Positions 17,424 through 28,906 of a stretch of 64,000 bases of DNA are shown here, piece after piece (the stretch's first letter is position 1; each line of letters begins with the position of its first letter). Source of the stretch: Clostridiales bacterium (GTDB lineage: Bacteria > Bacillota > Dethiobacteria > Dethiobacterales > Dethiobacteraceae); assembly GCA_018335855.1 (NCBI GenBank), contig JAGXRM010000007.1, forward strand, positions 62,001 to 126,000, read 5' to 3'. Below the pieces are notes generated by a model. That model made no database searches and was not told where the DNA came from. It saw only the letters and a program-made list of their open reading frames with translations. A program made the position numbers and the translations under genes.

Positions 17424-20201
17424 ATGGAAGAAAAAGATTTCGCCAAAACACTGAATTTGCCACAGACTGAATTCCCCATGCGCGCTAACCTGCCGCAGCG
17501 GGAACCGGAAGTGTTGGAGCGCTGGCAGGAACAGGACATCTACGGCAAAGTCCAGGCTGACCGCCGCGGCCGTCCTAAGTATGTACTCCATGACGGGCCA
17601 CCATACGCCAACGGTGATATTCATATGGGGACTGCTATGAATAAAGTGCTTAAAGATATTATCGTTAAGTACAAGACCATGGCGGGCTTTGACGCGCCGT
17701 ACGTGCCCGGCTGGGACACCCATGGCCTTCCCATTGAGCATCAGGTTGTAAAAACCGGGAAAATAAAGCGTAGCGAAGTTACGCCCCTGGAGTTTCGCCG
17801 TCACTGCCGTGATTATGCGCTACGTTTTCTTGATGTTCAGCGGGAGCAATTTAAGCGGCTCGGGGTCCGTGGTGACTGGGAGAATCCATATATTACCTTA
17901 AAACCGGAATTTGAAGCAAAACAGATTGAAGTTTTTGGTGAAATGGCCAAGAAAGGCTATATCTATAAAGGCCTAAAGCCGGTTCACTGGTGCCCGCAGT
18001 GTGAAACAGCACTGGCTGAAGCTGAAATTGAATATCATGACCACAAATCCCCGTCCATCTATGTCCGTTTCCCGGTCAGCGACGGAAAAGGAAAAATTCA
18101 AAACCCGGATAATGTCTACTTTGTCATCTGGACAACCACTCCCTGGACCATTCCGGCCAATCTGGCTATTTGCCTACATCCCAAATTTACCTATGTCCGG
18201 GTTAACACCCCCCAGGGCGATTTAATTCTGGCTGAAGAACTTTTGGGCAGTGTGATGGAAACATTCAAAATAACAGGCTACACTATCGTAGAGAAATTCA
18301 CAGGTCGGGACCTGGAAGGGGTAATCTGCAAGCATCCCCTGTACGACCGGGATTCTCAGGTGGTACTGGGGGAGCATGTGACGCTGGAAGCCGGGACAGG
18401 CTGTGTTCACACTGCGCCGGGACACGGTCAGGAAGACTATGAAGTCGGTTTACAATACGGCCTGGAGATTTACGCTCCCATGGACCACACCGGACGCTTT
18501 ACCCAGGACGCCGGCCGCTTCGCCGGACTGCGCTATGATGAAGGGAACAAAGCGGTAGGGGAGGCGCTGGACGAAGAAGGCGCACTCCTTTCTCTGGCCT
18601 TTATTAAGCACCCGTACCCCCACTGCTGGCGTTGTAAAGAGCCTGTACTGTTTCGGGCCACCGAGCAATGGTTTGCCTCGGTGGAAGGATTTCGTAAGGA
18701 TGCACTGAAAGCTATTAAAGAAGTGAAATGGATTCCGTCCTGGGGTCAGGAACGAATTCATAATATGATTGTGGACCGTCATGACTGGTGCATTTCCCGC
18801 CAACGCGTCTGGGGTGTGCCGATTCCTATCTTCTACTGCAATGAGTGCGGCAAAGAACTGATTAACGAAGACACAATCCGCGCTGTAGCAGCGCTGTTTG
18901 CCAAGGAAGGCTCAGACGCCTGGTTTGCCCGGGAAGCGGCCGACATCCTGCCTGTGAACACATCCTGCCCCCATTGCGGTCACGGGCAATTCCGTAAGGA
19001 GACAGATATTATGGATGTCTGGTTTGATTCCGGCTCCACCCATACTGCTGTTCTGGAAACCAATGCTGATCTCACGTCTCCGGCCGATTTGTACCTGGAA
19101 GGCTCTGATCAGTATCGGGGCTGGTTCCAGTCCTCATTGCTAACGTCGGTGGCGACCCGGAGTCGGGCGCCTTACCGTGCTACCCTCACCCACGGGTGGG
19201 TGGTGGATGGTGAAGGGAAAAAAATGTCCAAGTCTCTGGGGAATGTACTTGCGCCGGAGAAAATTATCAAGCAGTACGGTGCCGACATTCTCCGCCTCTG
19301 GGTATCATCCTCGGACTTTAAGAGTGATGTCCGTATCTCCCAGGACATTTTAAAACAGCTCTCCGAAGTGTATCGTAAAATTCGTAACACTGTCCGCTAT
19401 ATGCTGGGTAATTGTTTCGATTTTGATCCGGCCCGGGACGCGGTCGCCTATGAGCAAATGGACGAACTGGACCGTTACGCCCTGCATCGTTTACAGGTTT
19501 TGGTGGCAAAAGTGACCAAAGCATTTGACGATTTCGACTTCCATGTTGTCTTCCATTCCATCCACAATTTCTGTGTGGTGGAGATGTCCAATTTCTACAT
19601 GGATGTATTAAAAGACCGGTTGTATACATCCCATGCGACATCGTCTGCCCGCCGCTCGGCGCAAACAGCGATGTATGAGATTCTGGTGACTCTGGTGAAG
19701 CTTACCGCGCCCGTACTAACATTTACTTCAGAGGAAACCTGGAGTTATCTGAAAAATGACGACGGTGATACTGTCCAGCTTGCCCCGTGGCCTGAGGTTA
19801 ACGAAAGCTACCTGGATGACACTCTGGCAGCCCGCTGTCAAAAAATGCTTGAATACCGGGAAGTTGTGACCCGCCGTCTGGAAGAAGCCCGCCGCCAAAA
19901 AGAAATCGGCGCTTCCCTGGGCGCGGCTCTGGACCTTTACCCGGACAGCGATGCCTATACGGCATTGGTTCCGTTCAAGGAACGGCTTGCTGAACTGTTT
20001 ATTGTTTCGGACTGTACATTACACGAAGCATCAACGGCAGTGCCGGACGGTGTGCCGTCGGAAAAAGGATTAGCCGTATCTGTAAAAGTAGCAACCGGAG
20101 AAAAATGCGAGCGGTGTTGGATGGTCCATCCCGGTGTCGGTGAGGATAAAAACACCCCCACCCTTTGCCCCCGCTGCAGCGAAACCGTAGCCGACATATA
20201 A
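17424..20201 (+). CDS. ileS: Isoleucyl-tRNA synthetase
   Basis: Class I aminoacyl-tRNA synthetase. The 925 residues show the HIGH-type motif in [14 protein letters not shown], the KMSKS motif (KKMSKSLGN, about residue 600), the editing domain between them (including TTTPWT), and the C-terminal zinc site CERCWM...CPRC. ATG 17424 follows ACGGAGG. Length is normal for the bacterial type. It is transcribed from the T-box leader upstream and ends in its own terminator. Confidence 0.97.
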   Translation: MEEKDFAKTLNLPQTEFPMRANLPQREPEVLERWQEQDIYGKVQADRRGRPKYVLHDGPPYANGDIHMGTAMNKVLKDIIVKYKTMAGFDAPYVPGWDTHGLPIEHQVVKTGKIKRSEVTPLEFRRHCRDYALRFLDVQREQFKRLGVRGDWENPYITLKPEFEAKQIEVFGEMAKKGYIYKGLKPVHWCPQCETALAEAEIEYHDHKSPSIYVRFPVSDGKGKIQNPDNVYFVIWTTTPWTIPANLAICLHPKFTYVRVNTPQGDLILAEELLGSVMETFKITGYTIVEKFTGRDLEGVICKHPLYDRDSQVVLGEHVTLEAGTGCVHTAPGHGQEDYEVGLQYGLEIYAPMDHTGRFTQDAGRFAGLRYDEGNKAVGEALDEEGALLSLAFIKHPYPHCWRCKEPVLFRATEQWFASVEGFRKDALKAIKEVKWIPSWGQERIHNMIVDRHDWCISRQRVWGVPIPIFYCNECGKELINEDTIRAVAALFAKEGSDAWFAREAADILPVNTSCPHCGHGQFRKETDIMDVWFDSGSTHTAVLETNADLTSPADLYLEGSDQYRGWFQSSLLTSVATRSRAPYRATLTHGWVVDGEGKKMSKSLGNVLAPEKIIKQYGADILRLWVSSSDFKSDVRISQDILKQLSEVYRKIRNTVRYMLGNCFDFDPARDAVAYEQMDELDRYALHRLQVLVAKVTKAFDDFDFHVVFHSIHNFCVVEMSNFYMDVLKDRLYTSHATSSARRSAQTAMYEILVTLVKLTAPVLTFTSEETWSYLKNDDGDTVQLAPWPEVNESYLDDTLAARCQKMLEYREVVTRRLEEARRQKEIGASLGAALDLYPDSDAYTALVPFKERLAELFIVSDCTLHEASTAVPDGVPSEKGLAVSVKVATGEKCERCWMVHPGVGEDKNTPTLCPRCSETVADI

Positions 20202-20225
20202 AATAAAATAGCACTGCCAACTCTC

Positions 20226-20266
20226 AAAGGCTCAACAGTCGGTACCAACCGACCGTTGAGCCTTTT
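20226..20266 (+). terminator. Intrinsic terminator after ileS
   Basis: AAAGGCTCAAC-A-GTCGGT pairs with ACCGAC-C-GTTGAGCCTTT with one mismatch and a four-base loop, then TTTTC. Confidence 0.8.
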
Positions 20267-20267
20267 C

Positions 20268-20340
20268 GGGGTCAGGTTTGATATTTGAGGCTAAACCTGA
20301 CCCCAAGAGGCTAAGAAAGTCAAATATCAAACCTGACCCC
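20268..20340. repeat. Perfect 21-bp inverted repeat with an internal half copy
   Basis: Arms 20268-20288 and 20320-20340 are exact reverse complements (both contain GGGTCAGGTTTGATATTTG or its complement). A third partial copy, AAACCTGACCCC, lies between them at 20293-20304. It abuts the ileS terminator. There is no transposase gene here; it looks like a mobile palindromic (REP-like) element distinct from the one after ftsZ. Confidence 0.75.
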
Positions 20341-20414
20341 GGTTTAGCTCATAATTTTTCTGCTTTGCGGATACATTTATATAGTAGAGGCTTTTTAGAA
20401 TGGAGGGGCTGAAA

Positions 20415-20717
20415 ATGGCAGGGCCGTCACGTTTTGATGAGTTTTTGTTAAACCGGCTGAACCAAAAAGTGAGCAGGCTCCTGCAGGAAATTGACAAGTT
20501 CAATATCGCTGAATATATGCAGTTACTGAATAACCCGCGCCGGTTTTTTTGGGTCAATTTTCTCGGCGGTGTTGGTCGCGGACTGGGGGCAGCCTTGGGT
20601 GCTACGGTTTTTGCAGCTATTGTTATCTTAATTTTGCAACGTGCTGTGGTACTGAATCTGCCGCTGATCGGAGATTTTATCGCCGAGATTGTTAAAATCG
20701 TGCAAGCTCAAATGTAG
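20415..20717 (+). CDS. DUF5665-type small membrane protein
   Basis: A 100-residue protein with a polar N-terminus (SRFDEFLLNRLNQKVSRLL) and one strong hydrophobic segment (GRGLGAALGATVFAAIVILIL) typical of DUF5665 proteins. ATG 20415 is nine bases after GGAGGGG; the upstream ATG at 20400 overlaps that site. It is nine bases before yteA. Function is unknown; the family is common beside ileS or lspA in clostridia. Confidence 0.7.
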   Translation: MAGPSRFDEFLLNRLNQKVSRLLQEIDKFNIAEYMQLLNNPRRFFWVNFLGGVGRGLGAALGATVFAAIVILILQRAVVLNLPLIGDFIAEIVKIVQAQM

Positions 20718-20726
20718 GAGGAAACT

Positions 20727-21341
20727 ATGGATACAACACTGATTCGTCATAAATTACAATTACAAGAGTTAAAAAAAGATCTAATCGGGCAGACAGAAAT
20801 GACGGAAGGTCTGCAAGAACATGAAGGACTCCGAGACTCGACTCAGGAACTGACCGTGATTGACAACCATCCCGCCGATGTGGCCAGTGAAAACTATGAG
20901 CGAGCCAAAGACATTTCCCTTCATGAAAAGAATCAGTTTGTTTTAGAAAAAGTGGAGGAAGCACTCAAAAAAGTTGAATCGGGACGATATGGCCGTTGCG
21001 AAAATTGTGGCGGTGAAATTCCAGAGGACAGGCTTGACGCTATTCCCTATACTGAATTTTGCATACACTGCAAAAAAGAGTCGGAAGATCCTGTACGTGA
21101 CGATTCCCGTCCCATTGAGGAAGCCGGACTGACGCCTCCTTTTGCCAGAACCTATATGGAAGGCAAGAGCGATTATACCGGATATGATGGGGAAGATACC
21201 TGGCAGGACGTGGGTAAATATAACTGGTTGCCCCATGTGTATTACGAAGATACGGAAGATGAGAGCGAGGAAAGAATCGGGCTGGTGGAAGATACAGACC
21301 GGATTTCCAATGAGGAATACGAAGATCAGCTGCCCGATTAG
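20727..21341 (+). CDS. yteA: YteA-family TraR/DksA-type zinc-finger protein
   Basis: The 204 residues have an N-terminal coiled coil with NHPADVASENYERAKD, then a DksA-type four-cysteine finger CENC...CIHC in GRYGRCENCGGEIPEDRLDA, and an acidic tail. DksA relatives bind RNA polymerase; the YteA subgroup is found in Firmicutes, is associated with sporulation, and has no proven mechanism. Strong AGGAGG site. Confidence 0.85.
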   Translation: MDTTLIRHKLQLQELKKDLIGQTEMTEGLQEHEGLRDSTQELTVIDNHPADVASENYERAKDISLHEKNQFVLEKVEEALKKVESGRYGRCENCGGEIPEDRLDAIPYTEFCIHCKKESEDPVRDDSRPIEEAGLTPPFARTYMEGKSDYTGYDGEDTWQDVGKYNWLPHVYYEDTEDESEERIGLVEDTDRISNEEYEDQLPD

Positions 21342-21370
21342 TTGAACGGCAGGCACCTCTGTGGTAAAAT
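21342..21370 (+). promoter_or_regulatory. Sigma-A-type promoter for lspA operon
   Basis: TTGAAC (21342-21347), 17-base spacer, TAAAAT (21365-21370). It starts right at the yteA stop codon and leads into lspA-lgt-rluD-pyrR. Confidence 0.6.
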
Positions 21371-21400
21371 AAAGGCGAATATGCTGTAGGGGTGCTGCCG

Positions 21401-21847
21401 TTGTATTTTTTTCTGATTGTCACTGCTGTTTTCCTTGTAGACCAACTTAGTAAGCTTCTCATTGTCCGTACTATGGCCTTACATCAAAGTATACCGGTTA
21501 TTAATAATGTGTTTCATATTACGTATGTCCATAATTATGGCGCTGCCTTTGGCATACTTGCCCACCGCACCGGGTTTTTTGTCCTGGTTACATTGGCGGT
21601 GGCGCTTTTAATTCTTGCCTATCTCAGGCATCTGCCAGTAGGGCATCATTTGCTTCGCACAGCTCTGGCGTTGCAGTTTGGAGGGGCGCTGGGAAATTTG
21701 GCTGACCGGGTACGTTTTGGGTATGTGATTGATTTTTTCGATTTCCGTGTTTGGCCTGTTTTTAATGTTGCCGATATGGCCATTGTCATCGGTATTGGCC
21801 TGCTTATCCTTGATATAGCCCGGACACCACGGGAGAAAGGAATATAA
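21401..21847 (+). CDS. lspA: Lipoprotein signal peptidase LspA
   Basis: Membrane aspartic peptidase that removes signal peptides from prolipoproteins. The 148 residues contain four hydrophobic segments and both catalytic aspartate regions: GALGNLADRVRFGYVIDFFDF and FNVADMAI. The TTG at 21401 is eight bases after TAGGGG; an in-frame GTG at 21392 overlaps that site. The stop abuts the start of lgt, which makes its substrate. Confidence 0.93.
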   Translation: MYFFLIVTAVFLVDQLSKLLIVRTMALHQSIPVINNVFHITYVHNYGAAFGILAHRTGFFVLVTLAVALLILAYLRHLPVGHHLLRTALALQFGGALGNLADRVRFGYVIDFFDFRVWPVFNVADMAIVIGIGLLILDIARTPREKGI

Positions 21848-22590
21848 ATGTTTCCCATCCTGTTGCAATTTGGTAATTTCGCAATTTATGCATACGGCGT
21901 AATGTTGGCATTAGCTTTTGCTATCGGTGTTTTCGGTTTGACCCGTGAAGCACGAAAAGCTGGCTTAAACGAAGATAAAATGTTGGAAATGACAATCTGG
22001 ATAATAGTCGCCGCATTAGTTGGCTCCAGAGTTCTTTATATTCTGATTGAGCTCCCTGTGTACCTGGCAGACCCTCTGTCCGTCTTTGCTGTTCGCAGCG
22101 GCGGCCTTTCTTTTCACGGCGGCCTGGCAGGCGGGATTCTTGCTGGACTTATCTACACCCGCCGTCATAAACTCCCCCAGGGAATTGTGGCAGATTTGGT
22201 GGCGCCCTATCTGGCGCTGGGATACGCGATTGTGCGCATTGGCTGTTTGCTTAACGGCTGCTGTTTTGGCCGTCCTACCGGTGTGCCCTGGGCGCTTCCC
22301 TCTGCCTATCTTGACAGTACACCGCGCCACCCTACTCAACTTTATGCTTTCCTGGCATCGCTGCTGATATTTTTTATCCTCTTATACAGAAAACAGAAAA
22401 TCCGCTTTCATGGTCAACTCTTCATGGAATTTATTGTTCTCTACAGCATCTATCGTTTTTTTATCGAGTTTTACCGTGATGCCACATTATTGGTCGGGTT
22501 TCTTACTTTAGGCCAGATAGCAAGTATTATCGCCGCAGTAGGAGCTTATGTTGCCATTCGTCTTTGGCCCTTTGGCCGCAGGGAAAAAGC

Positions 22591-22594
<4 letters not shown>
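21848..22594 (+). CDS. lgt: Prolipoprotein diacylglyceryl transferase Lgt
   Basis: Membrane enzyme that attaches diacylglycerol to the lipobox cysteine, preceding LspA. The 248 residues have seven or so hydrophobic segments and the signatures SGGLSFHGGLAGG (with the essential histidine) and RIGCLLNGCCFGRPT. It starts immediately after the lspA stop and overlaps rluD by four bases (ATGA). Having lgt and lspA side by side couples both lipoprotein maturation steps. Confidence 0.94.
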
Positions 22595-24064
<1,470 letters not shown>

Positions 24065-24091
24065 CCGCAGTGTTAATGTGGGGGGAAGCGC

Positions 24092-24862
24092 ATGGCTAAA
24101 AAGATTACAGTGGACGGCAAAACATGGTTAAACTATTCTATTAGTGTTTGGGATGATATTCGCAAGTCTACTGAGGAAGTGGGCTTAAAGCATCCGGCAC
24201 TGTTTCCGGCACAAATGGCAGGCCGCTTAATCGAACTTTTCAGCCACCCCGGCGAGATGGTACTTGATCCGTTTTGCGGTACCGGCAGCACGCTTCTTGC
24301 GGCCCATCATCTTGGCAGAAGAGGAATAGGCATTGATATTTCCCATGACTTTCTTGCATTGGCAGAAAAACGGCTTGCCCAGGCGGGCTCTGAGAACCAT
24401 CGGTTGTTATGCGGCGATGCGCGACAGGTGGAAGAGCTGGTGGATGAGACGGTGGATTTTTGCCTGACTTCACCACCATACTGGGACATCCTGAATCAAA
24501 AGCGCACCGCTGATCACCGCGATCAACGGCACTATGGCAATCTGGCAGACGATCTGGGCACCATTGAAGAGTACGGGCACTTTCTGGAAGAAGTGGCTAT
24601 GGTCTTCCGGGGAATTTACCGCCGGCTTCGTCCGCGGGGTTACTGCTGTATTGTGGTGATGGATTTGCGTAAAAAAGATCAGCTTTATCCTCTGCATATG
24701 GATCTATCCCGGATACTTGCCGGAGAGGGGTACACCCTGGATGATCTGATTATCTGGGACAGGCGGCACGAGTATAACCGGCTTCGTCCGCTGGGTTATC
24801 CATATGTCTTTCGCGTCAACCGCATTCACGAGTATATCCTAATTTTTCAGAAGAGAGTGTAG
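24092..24862 (+). CDS. Solitary DNA methyltransferase (SPPY type)
   Basis: SAM-dependent amino-methyltransferase of 256 residues. The SAM-binding motif DPFCGTGSTLLAAHHLGRRG comes first (about residue 54) and the catalytic TSPPYWD follows (about residue 128), an order unlike the beta class, with little room for a large recognition domain. The SPPY form is typical of N4-cytosine or N6-adenine enzymes. No endonuclease or specificity gene is adjacent, so it is an orphan methylase. It sits between pyrR and a DUF169 gene. Confidence 0.8.
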   Translation: MAKKITVDGKTWLNYSISVWDDIRKSTEEVGLKHPALFPAQMAGRLIELFSHPGEMVLDPFCGTGSTLLAAHHLGRRGIGIDISHDFLALAEKRLAQAGSENHRLLCGDARQVEELVDETVDFCLTSPPYWDILNQKRTADHRDQRHYGNLADDLGTIEEYGHFLEEVAMVFRGIYRRLRPRGYCCIVVMDLRKKDQLYPLHMDLSRILAGEGYTLDDLIIWDRRHEYNRLRPLGYPYVFRVNRIHEYILIFQKRV

Positions 24863-24968
24863 CCCCAGAATGCATATGTCTGTGGCTGGAATAGTTAGAA
24901 TATTTTTACATTATTCAAGCGAGGAACAGGCAGGAAATACAAAAAATACAACAAGAGGTGGAGAAACC

Positions 24969-25766
24969 ATGAGTATCCAGGCAAAATTTTTAAGCAGTAT
25001 CGAAGAGTATATCAGGCCATTGACCTATCCTGTAGCCGTCAAGCTGTTGAAAGATGGCGAAGATTTTCCGGCAAAGACCCGGTTTCCGGCCGAATTTGCC
25101 AAAGAACGCTGGGCGCTGTGTCAGGGGATAGCCATGTCAAGACGGGTTGGTTGGAAAGTCGGGTTTCGTCGGGAAGACCATGCATGTATTTTAGCGATGA
25201 TGATTTTCGGCCTGGAATCAGAACCGCAAACAGTAAAAGACGGTGAAATTGTATATCCCTATTATGCACAATCGCCAGAAGCGGGTCGCAGGACACAAGA
25301 GGCCACCCCCAGTCTGCCCCTGGACGCATTCAGCGGCGTCGTTACAGCGCCCTTGGCCAAGGCAGATTTCGATGCAGATGTAGTTTTGGTTTACGGGAAC
25401 GCCGCTCAGGTCATTCGTCTTGTACAGGGAGCGCTATATCACGGCGGCGGGAAAATTGACTCCAGCTTTACGGGGCGGGGTGCCTGCGGCAGTGAAATTG
25501 TCGTCCCCTATCAAACAGGGCAATGTAAGGTGATTATCCCTGGTGGTGGGGAGCGGGTCTTTGCCCACACAGCCGATGATGAGCTACTTTTCGCCGTACC
25601 TGCCTGTGAGTTGGCAAATGTGGCAGCAGGGGTGGAGGCTACCCATAAAAGTGGTATCGCCCGGATTCCCACACCATTTATGGGCATGCGCTGTAAACCG
25701 GATTTCCCGGAAAAATACACAGATGTGGCAAAACAGTTTGGTATCGTGGACGAAGAGGGCGTTTAA
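24969..25766 (+). CDS. DUF169 family protein
   Basis: A 265-residue cytosolic protein with the family features: an N-terminal LTYPVAVKLLKDG segment, CQGIAMSRRVGW, and a C-terminal IPTPFMGMRCKP. The DUF169 family is common in anaerobes and archaea; cysteines are conserved but the function is unknown. ATG 24969 follows AAGAGGTGGAG. It precedes an acyl-CoA ligase after a 95-base gap. Confidence 0.85.
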   Translation: MSIQAKFLSSIEEYIRPLTYPVAVKLLKDGEDFPAKTRFPAEFAKERWALCQGIAMSRRVGWKVGFRREDHACILAMMIFGLESEPQTVKDGEIVYPYYAQSPEAGRRTQEATPSLPLDAFSGVVTAPLAKADFDADVVLVYGNAAQVIRLVQGALYHGGGKIDSSFTGRGACGSEIVVPYQTGQCKVIIPGGGERVFAHTADDELLFAVPACELANVAAGVEATHKSGIARIPTPFMGMRCKPDFPEKYTDVAKQFGIVDEEGV

Positions 25767-25814
25767 GCATCCTTTCAGCCCCGCGGCGCAGGATATTTAT
25801 AAAAGAAAGCGAAT

Positions 25815-25845
25815 ACATATTGTACAGTAGCATTGTCCAATATGT
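25815..25845. promoter_or_regulatory. Inverted repeat ahead of the acyl-CoA ligase
   Basis: ACATATTG (25815-25822) and CAATATGT (25838-25845) form 8-bp arms 15 bases apart, immediately before the ribosome binding site. It could be a repressor operator, but no regulator is adjacent. Confidence 0.3.
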
Positions 25846-25861
25846 GTTGGAGGTGAACCGC

Positions 25862-27559
25862 TTGAGTGATAATATAGAGTACCCTTGGTTGAGGAGCTAT
25901 CCTGAAAACGTAAGACCAAGCATTGATTATCCGGTGCAACCTTTATTTGCGTTTCTTGAGCGGGCCGCGGAGCGTTTCCCTGAACAAACTGCAACTGTCT
26001 TTTTTGGTAAAAGAATGAGCTATCAATCGCTTCTTGAGAAGGCGATTCGTTTTGCAAACGCGCTGGGGAAGCTGGGCGTTAAAAAAGGGGACCGGGTGGC
26101 AATTATGCTTCCCAACTCTCCCCAGGCTGTCATTTCTTACTACGGTATTCTCATGGCCGGTGGAGTTGTGGTCCCGATAAACCCGATGAATGTAGCCGTT
26201 GAACTGATTCAGCAGTTGCGTGATGTAGATTGTCGTGTGATGGTTTATCTGGACATCCGACAGGAAATGGTCGCCTCCATCCGTAAGGATGCGGGGCTTG
26301 AAAGTTGCATTGTTACTGGCCTCCAGGACTTCATGCCTTATTTAGCTGCACTTGGCTATCGCCGTCACCAGCAGAACAGAGGGAGAACCTTGGGTATCAT
26401 GGAAGGTGAGTGTATTTATCGCTTTAGTGAACTGTTAAATGCTTCCTCCTCTGATTATCCAAATGTTGAATTGTCTCCTAAAGAAGACTTGGCGGTGCTC
26501 CAGTATACGGGAGGTACCACAGGTATCCCGAAAGCGGCGATGCTGACCCATTATAATCTGGTTGTCAATGCTATGCAAATCAGAGAATGGTTCACAAAAA
26601 GCCAGGAAGGTAAAGAGGTGTTCCTTGCTGTACTCCCCTTCTTTCATGTTTACTGCATGACGGTGGCTATGAATACGGCGGTGCAACTGGCAGCTACCCT
26701 GGTATTGCATCACCGCTTTGAAACAGATAAAGCGCTGGGAGATATTGAGCGTTATAAAGTGACTATGTTCCCTGGCACTCCGGCAATGTATGTGGCGATC
26801 ATCTCGCACCAGAATGCCCGGCTGCATAATCTGTCATCCATCCGCGCCTGCATCAGTGGAGCTGCTTCTCTTTCACCGGATGTCGCTCATATCTTTGAAG
26901 AGCTTACCGGCGGTTCCCTGGTTGAGGGTTTTGGCTTAACGGAAGCGTCTCCGGTAACTCACTGCAATCCCCTGTACGGCAAACGAAAACTCAGCAGTGT
27001 GGGAATTCCCTTGCCGGATACAGACTGTAAAATTGTTGACCTGGAACACGGCACAAAGGAGATGCCTGTAGGCGTTGCCGGGGAGTTAATTATCCGTGGT
27101 CCCCAGGTCATGAAGGGCTACTGGAATATGCCTGAAGAAACGGCCCTGACACTGCGGGACGGGTGGCTCTATACCGGTGATATTGCGCGCCTGGATAAAT
27201 CAGGCTATGCCTATATTGTGGACCGCAAAAAGGATATGGTTATCTCCGGCGGATATAATATTTACCCGGAGCATATTGAACTGGTTATTAAGGAAATTCC
27301 CCAGGTAAAAGATGTGGCTGTGGCGGGTATCCCCGACCGTTTCCGTGGAGAAAAGCTCAAGGCCTATATTGTTTTAAAAACTGATGCGGAACTAACCCGG
27401 GAACAGGTTATGGAACACTGCCGGCAGCGTCTGGCGGCGTATAAAATTCCCCGCTTAATCGAGTTTCGCAGGCATCTGCCTAAAACAATTATGGGTAAAA
27501 CACTGCGGAGAATGCTTATCGAAGAGGAAAAAAGCAAACCTCAGGGGTTTGACAGCTAG
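25862..27559 (+). CDS. Long-chain acyl-CoA ligase (AMP-forming)
   Basis: ANL-superfamily enzyme that activates a carboxylic acid to acyl-CoA. The 565 residues contain the P-loop-like A3 motif YTGGTTGIPKAAMLTH, the A5 region VEGFGLTEASPVTHCNP, the hinge YTGDIAR...DRKKDMVISGGYNIYP and the C-terminal lysine in PKTIMGKTLRR. TTG 25862 is correctly placed after TTGGAGGTGA. The exact acid (long-chain fatty acid likely) is not decidable from sequence. Confidence 0.87.
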   Translation: MSDNIEYPWLRSYPENVRPSIDYPVQPLFAFLERAAERFPEQTATVFFGKRMSYQSLLEKAIRFANALGKLGVKKGDRVAIMLPNSPQAVISYYGILMAGGVVVPINPMNVAVELIQQLRDVDCRVMVYLDIRQEMVASIRKDAGLESCIVTGLQDFMPYLAALGYRRHQQNRGRTLGIMEGECIYRFSELLNASSSDYPNVELSPKEDLAVLQYTGGTTGIPKAAMLTHYNLVVNAMQIREWFTKSQEGKEVFLAVLPFFHVYCMTVAMNTAVQLAATLVLHHRFETDKALGDIERYKVTMFPGTPAMYVAIISHQNARLHNLSSIRACISGAASLSPDVAHIFEELTGGSLVEGFGLTEASPVTHCNPLYGKRKLSSVGIPLPDTDCKIVDLEHGTKEMPVGVAGELIIRGPQVMKGYWNMPEETALTLRDGWLYTGDIARLDKSGYAYIVDRKKDMVISGGYNIYPEHIELVIKEIPQVKDVAVAGIPDRFRGEKLKAYIVLKTDAELTREQVMEHCRQRLAAYKIPRLIEFRRHLPKTIMGKTLRRMLIEEEKSKPQGFDS

Positions 27560-27583
27560 AGGGCTAGAAACGAGGTGCTTTAA

Positions 27584-28876
27584 CTGCCTGAACATCAGGA
27601 AAGATACCAGGAACGCTGGCTTATGTGGTCAATTCTGGCACTGGCTTTTGTCATCGTATATATTCATCGTGTTGCACCCAGTGTTGTAGCTGACCAGCTA
27701 ATGGAAGCATTCGCTGTAAAAGACGGGGCAGTCCTAGGTAGTCTGGCGGGAATGTACTTTTATGTTTATGCAGTCATGCAATTACCCAGCGGGCTTTTAG
27801 CCGATTCATTGGGACCTAGGATGACTGTTTTTGCCGGCATGATTTTGGCCGGAGCCGGTTCATTGTTTTTTGCTGCAGCACCCACGTTGTTTCTGGCTTT
27901 TACAGGAAGGTTTCTTGTGGGCCTGGGTGTGTCCGTAATTTTTGTTTCTGTTCTGAAATTTCAGTCCGTCTGGTTTCTGCCTACTGAGTTTGCCTTTGTT
28001 ACAGGCATGACAGTCCTGATGGGAAATGCCGGGGCAGTGCTGGCAGCCACACCGCTGGCATTCCTTGTTGATAGTTTCGGCTGGCGCTTTTCTTTTGTGG
28101 TCATCGGTCTGCTCTCTTTAGTGGTAGCCGTCGCTTGCCGTGCATTTGTCCGTGATCTGCCTCCTGCAGTCTATAAAGTTCGGGATGACAAGTCCCTTGG
28201 CGAGAAATTCTTGGAAAATATCAGGCAAATGGGCCTGGTCTTAAAAAATAAGCACAGTTGGCCACCCTTTTTTGTTGTCTTCGGCCTTTACGGCACTTTA
28301 ATTGCTTTTTCAGGCATTTGGGGTATGCCCTATCTGATGCAGGTTTATGGCTACAGCCGAACAGCCGCTGCCAACCTGATGCTGATGATTGCACTAGGGA
28401 TGATAGCGGGTTCACCGGTTGTCGGGTTGATTTCAGACCGGATACGACGTCGCAAATTGCCATACCTTATTTTTGTTGTGTCATTTACGGTATTATGGGC
28501 CGTTCTTGTTTTCTGGAACAACGCCCGCCCGCCGGAAGGGATTCTTTACCCGTTGTACTTCCTGTTAGGATTCTTTGGTAGCGCAGTGACGATTACCTTT
28601 GCGTTGGGTAAAGAACTGAATCCTCCGCAGATAGCCGGAATGGCGATAGCCACAGTGAACATTGGTGCCTTTTTAGGAATATCCCTGTTACAACCGCTTT
28701 TGGGATATCTGCTGGATGTAAAATGGCATGGTGTTTTTAATGAAGGCGTAAAAGTATATAATCAGGACGCTTACTTTTTTGCTTTAAGCTTTTGTCTGTA
28801 CCCGTTGGCTCTGGCAGTAATCGCAGCGCTTTTAGTGAAAGAGACCAACGGTGAAAATTGCTATGAATCCAAATAA
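27584..28876 (+). CDS. Major facilitator superfamily transporter, probable CTG start
   Basis: Twelve-helix MFS carrier of 430 residues. The loop after helix 2 has the MFS signature-like GLLADSLGPRMTVFAG and helix 4-5 carries GRFLVGLGVSVIF. The first ATG (27623) begins inside helix 1 (MWSILALAFVIVYIHR) and has no good ribosome binding site. Six bases after GAGGTG (27572-27577) is a CTG at 27584, just after an in-frame stop, which adds 13 polar residues and completes the topology. Substrate unknown. Confidence 0.78.
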   Translation: MPEHQERYQERWLMWSILALAFVIVYIHRVAPSVVADQLMEAFAVKDGAVLGSLAGMYFYVYAVMQLPSGLLADSLGPRMTVFAGMILAGAGSLFFAAAPTLFLAFTGRFLVGLGVSVIFVSVLKFQSVWFLPTEFAFVTGMTVLMGNAGAVLAATPLAFLVDSFGWRFSFVVIGLLSLVVAVACRAFVRDLPPAVYKVRDDKSLGEKFLENIRQMGLVLKNKHSWPPFFVVFGLYGTLIAFSGIWGMPYLMQVYGYSRTAAANLMLMIALGMIAGSPVVGLISDRIRRRKLPYLIFVVSFTVLWAVLVFWNNARPPEGILYPLYFLLGFFGSAVTITFALGKELNPPQIAGMAIATVNIGAFLGISLLQPLLGYLLDVKWHGVFNEGVKVYNQDAYFFALSFCLYPLALAVIAALLVKETNGENCYESK

Positions 28877-28906
28877 GTTTCAACACAATTAAGGGGAGGA
28901 ATTCAA

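Noticed and set aside
24065-24091. PyrR-type attenuator after pyrR
   Set aside because: No anti-anti-terminator structure or pyr gene follows; the next gene is an unrelated methyltransferase.
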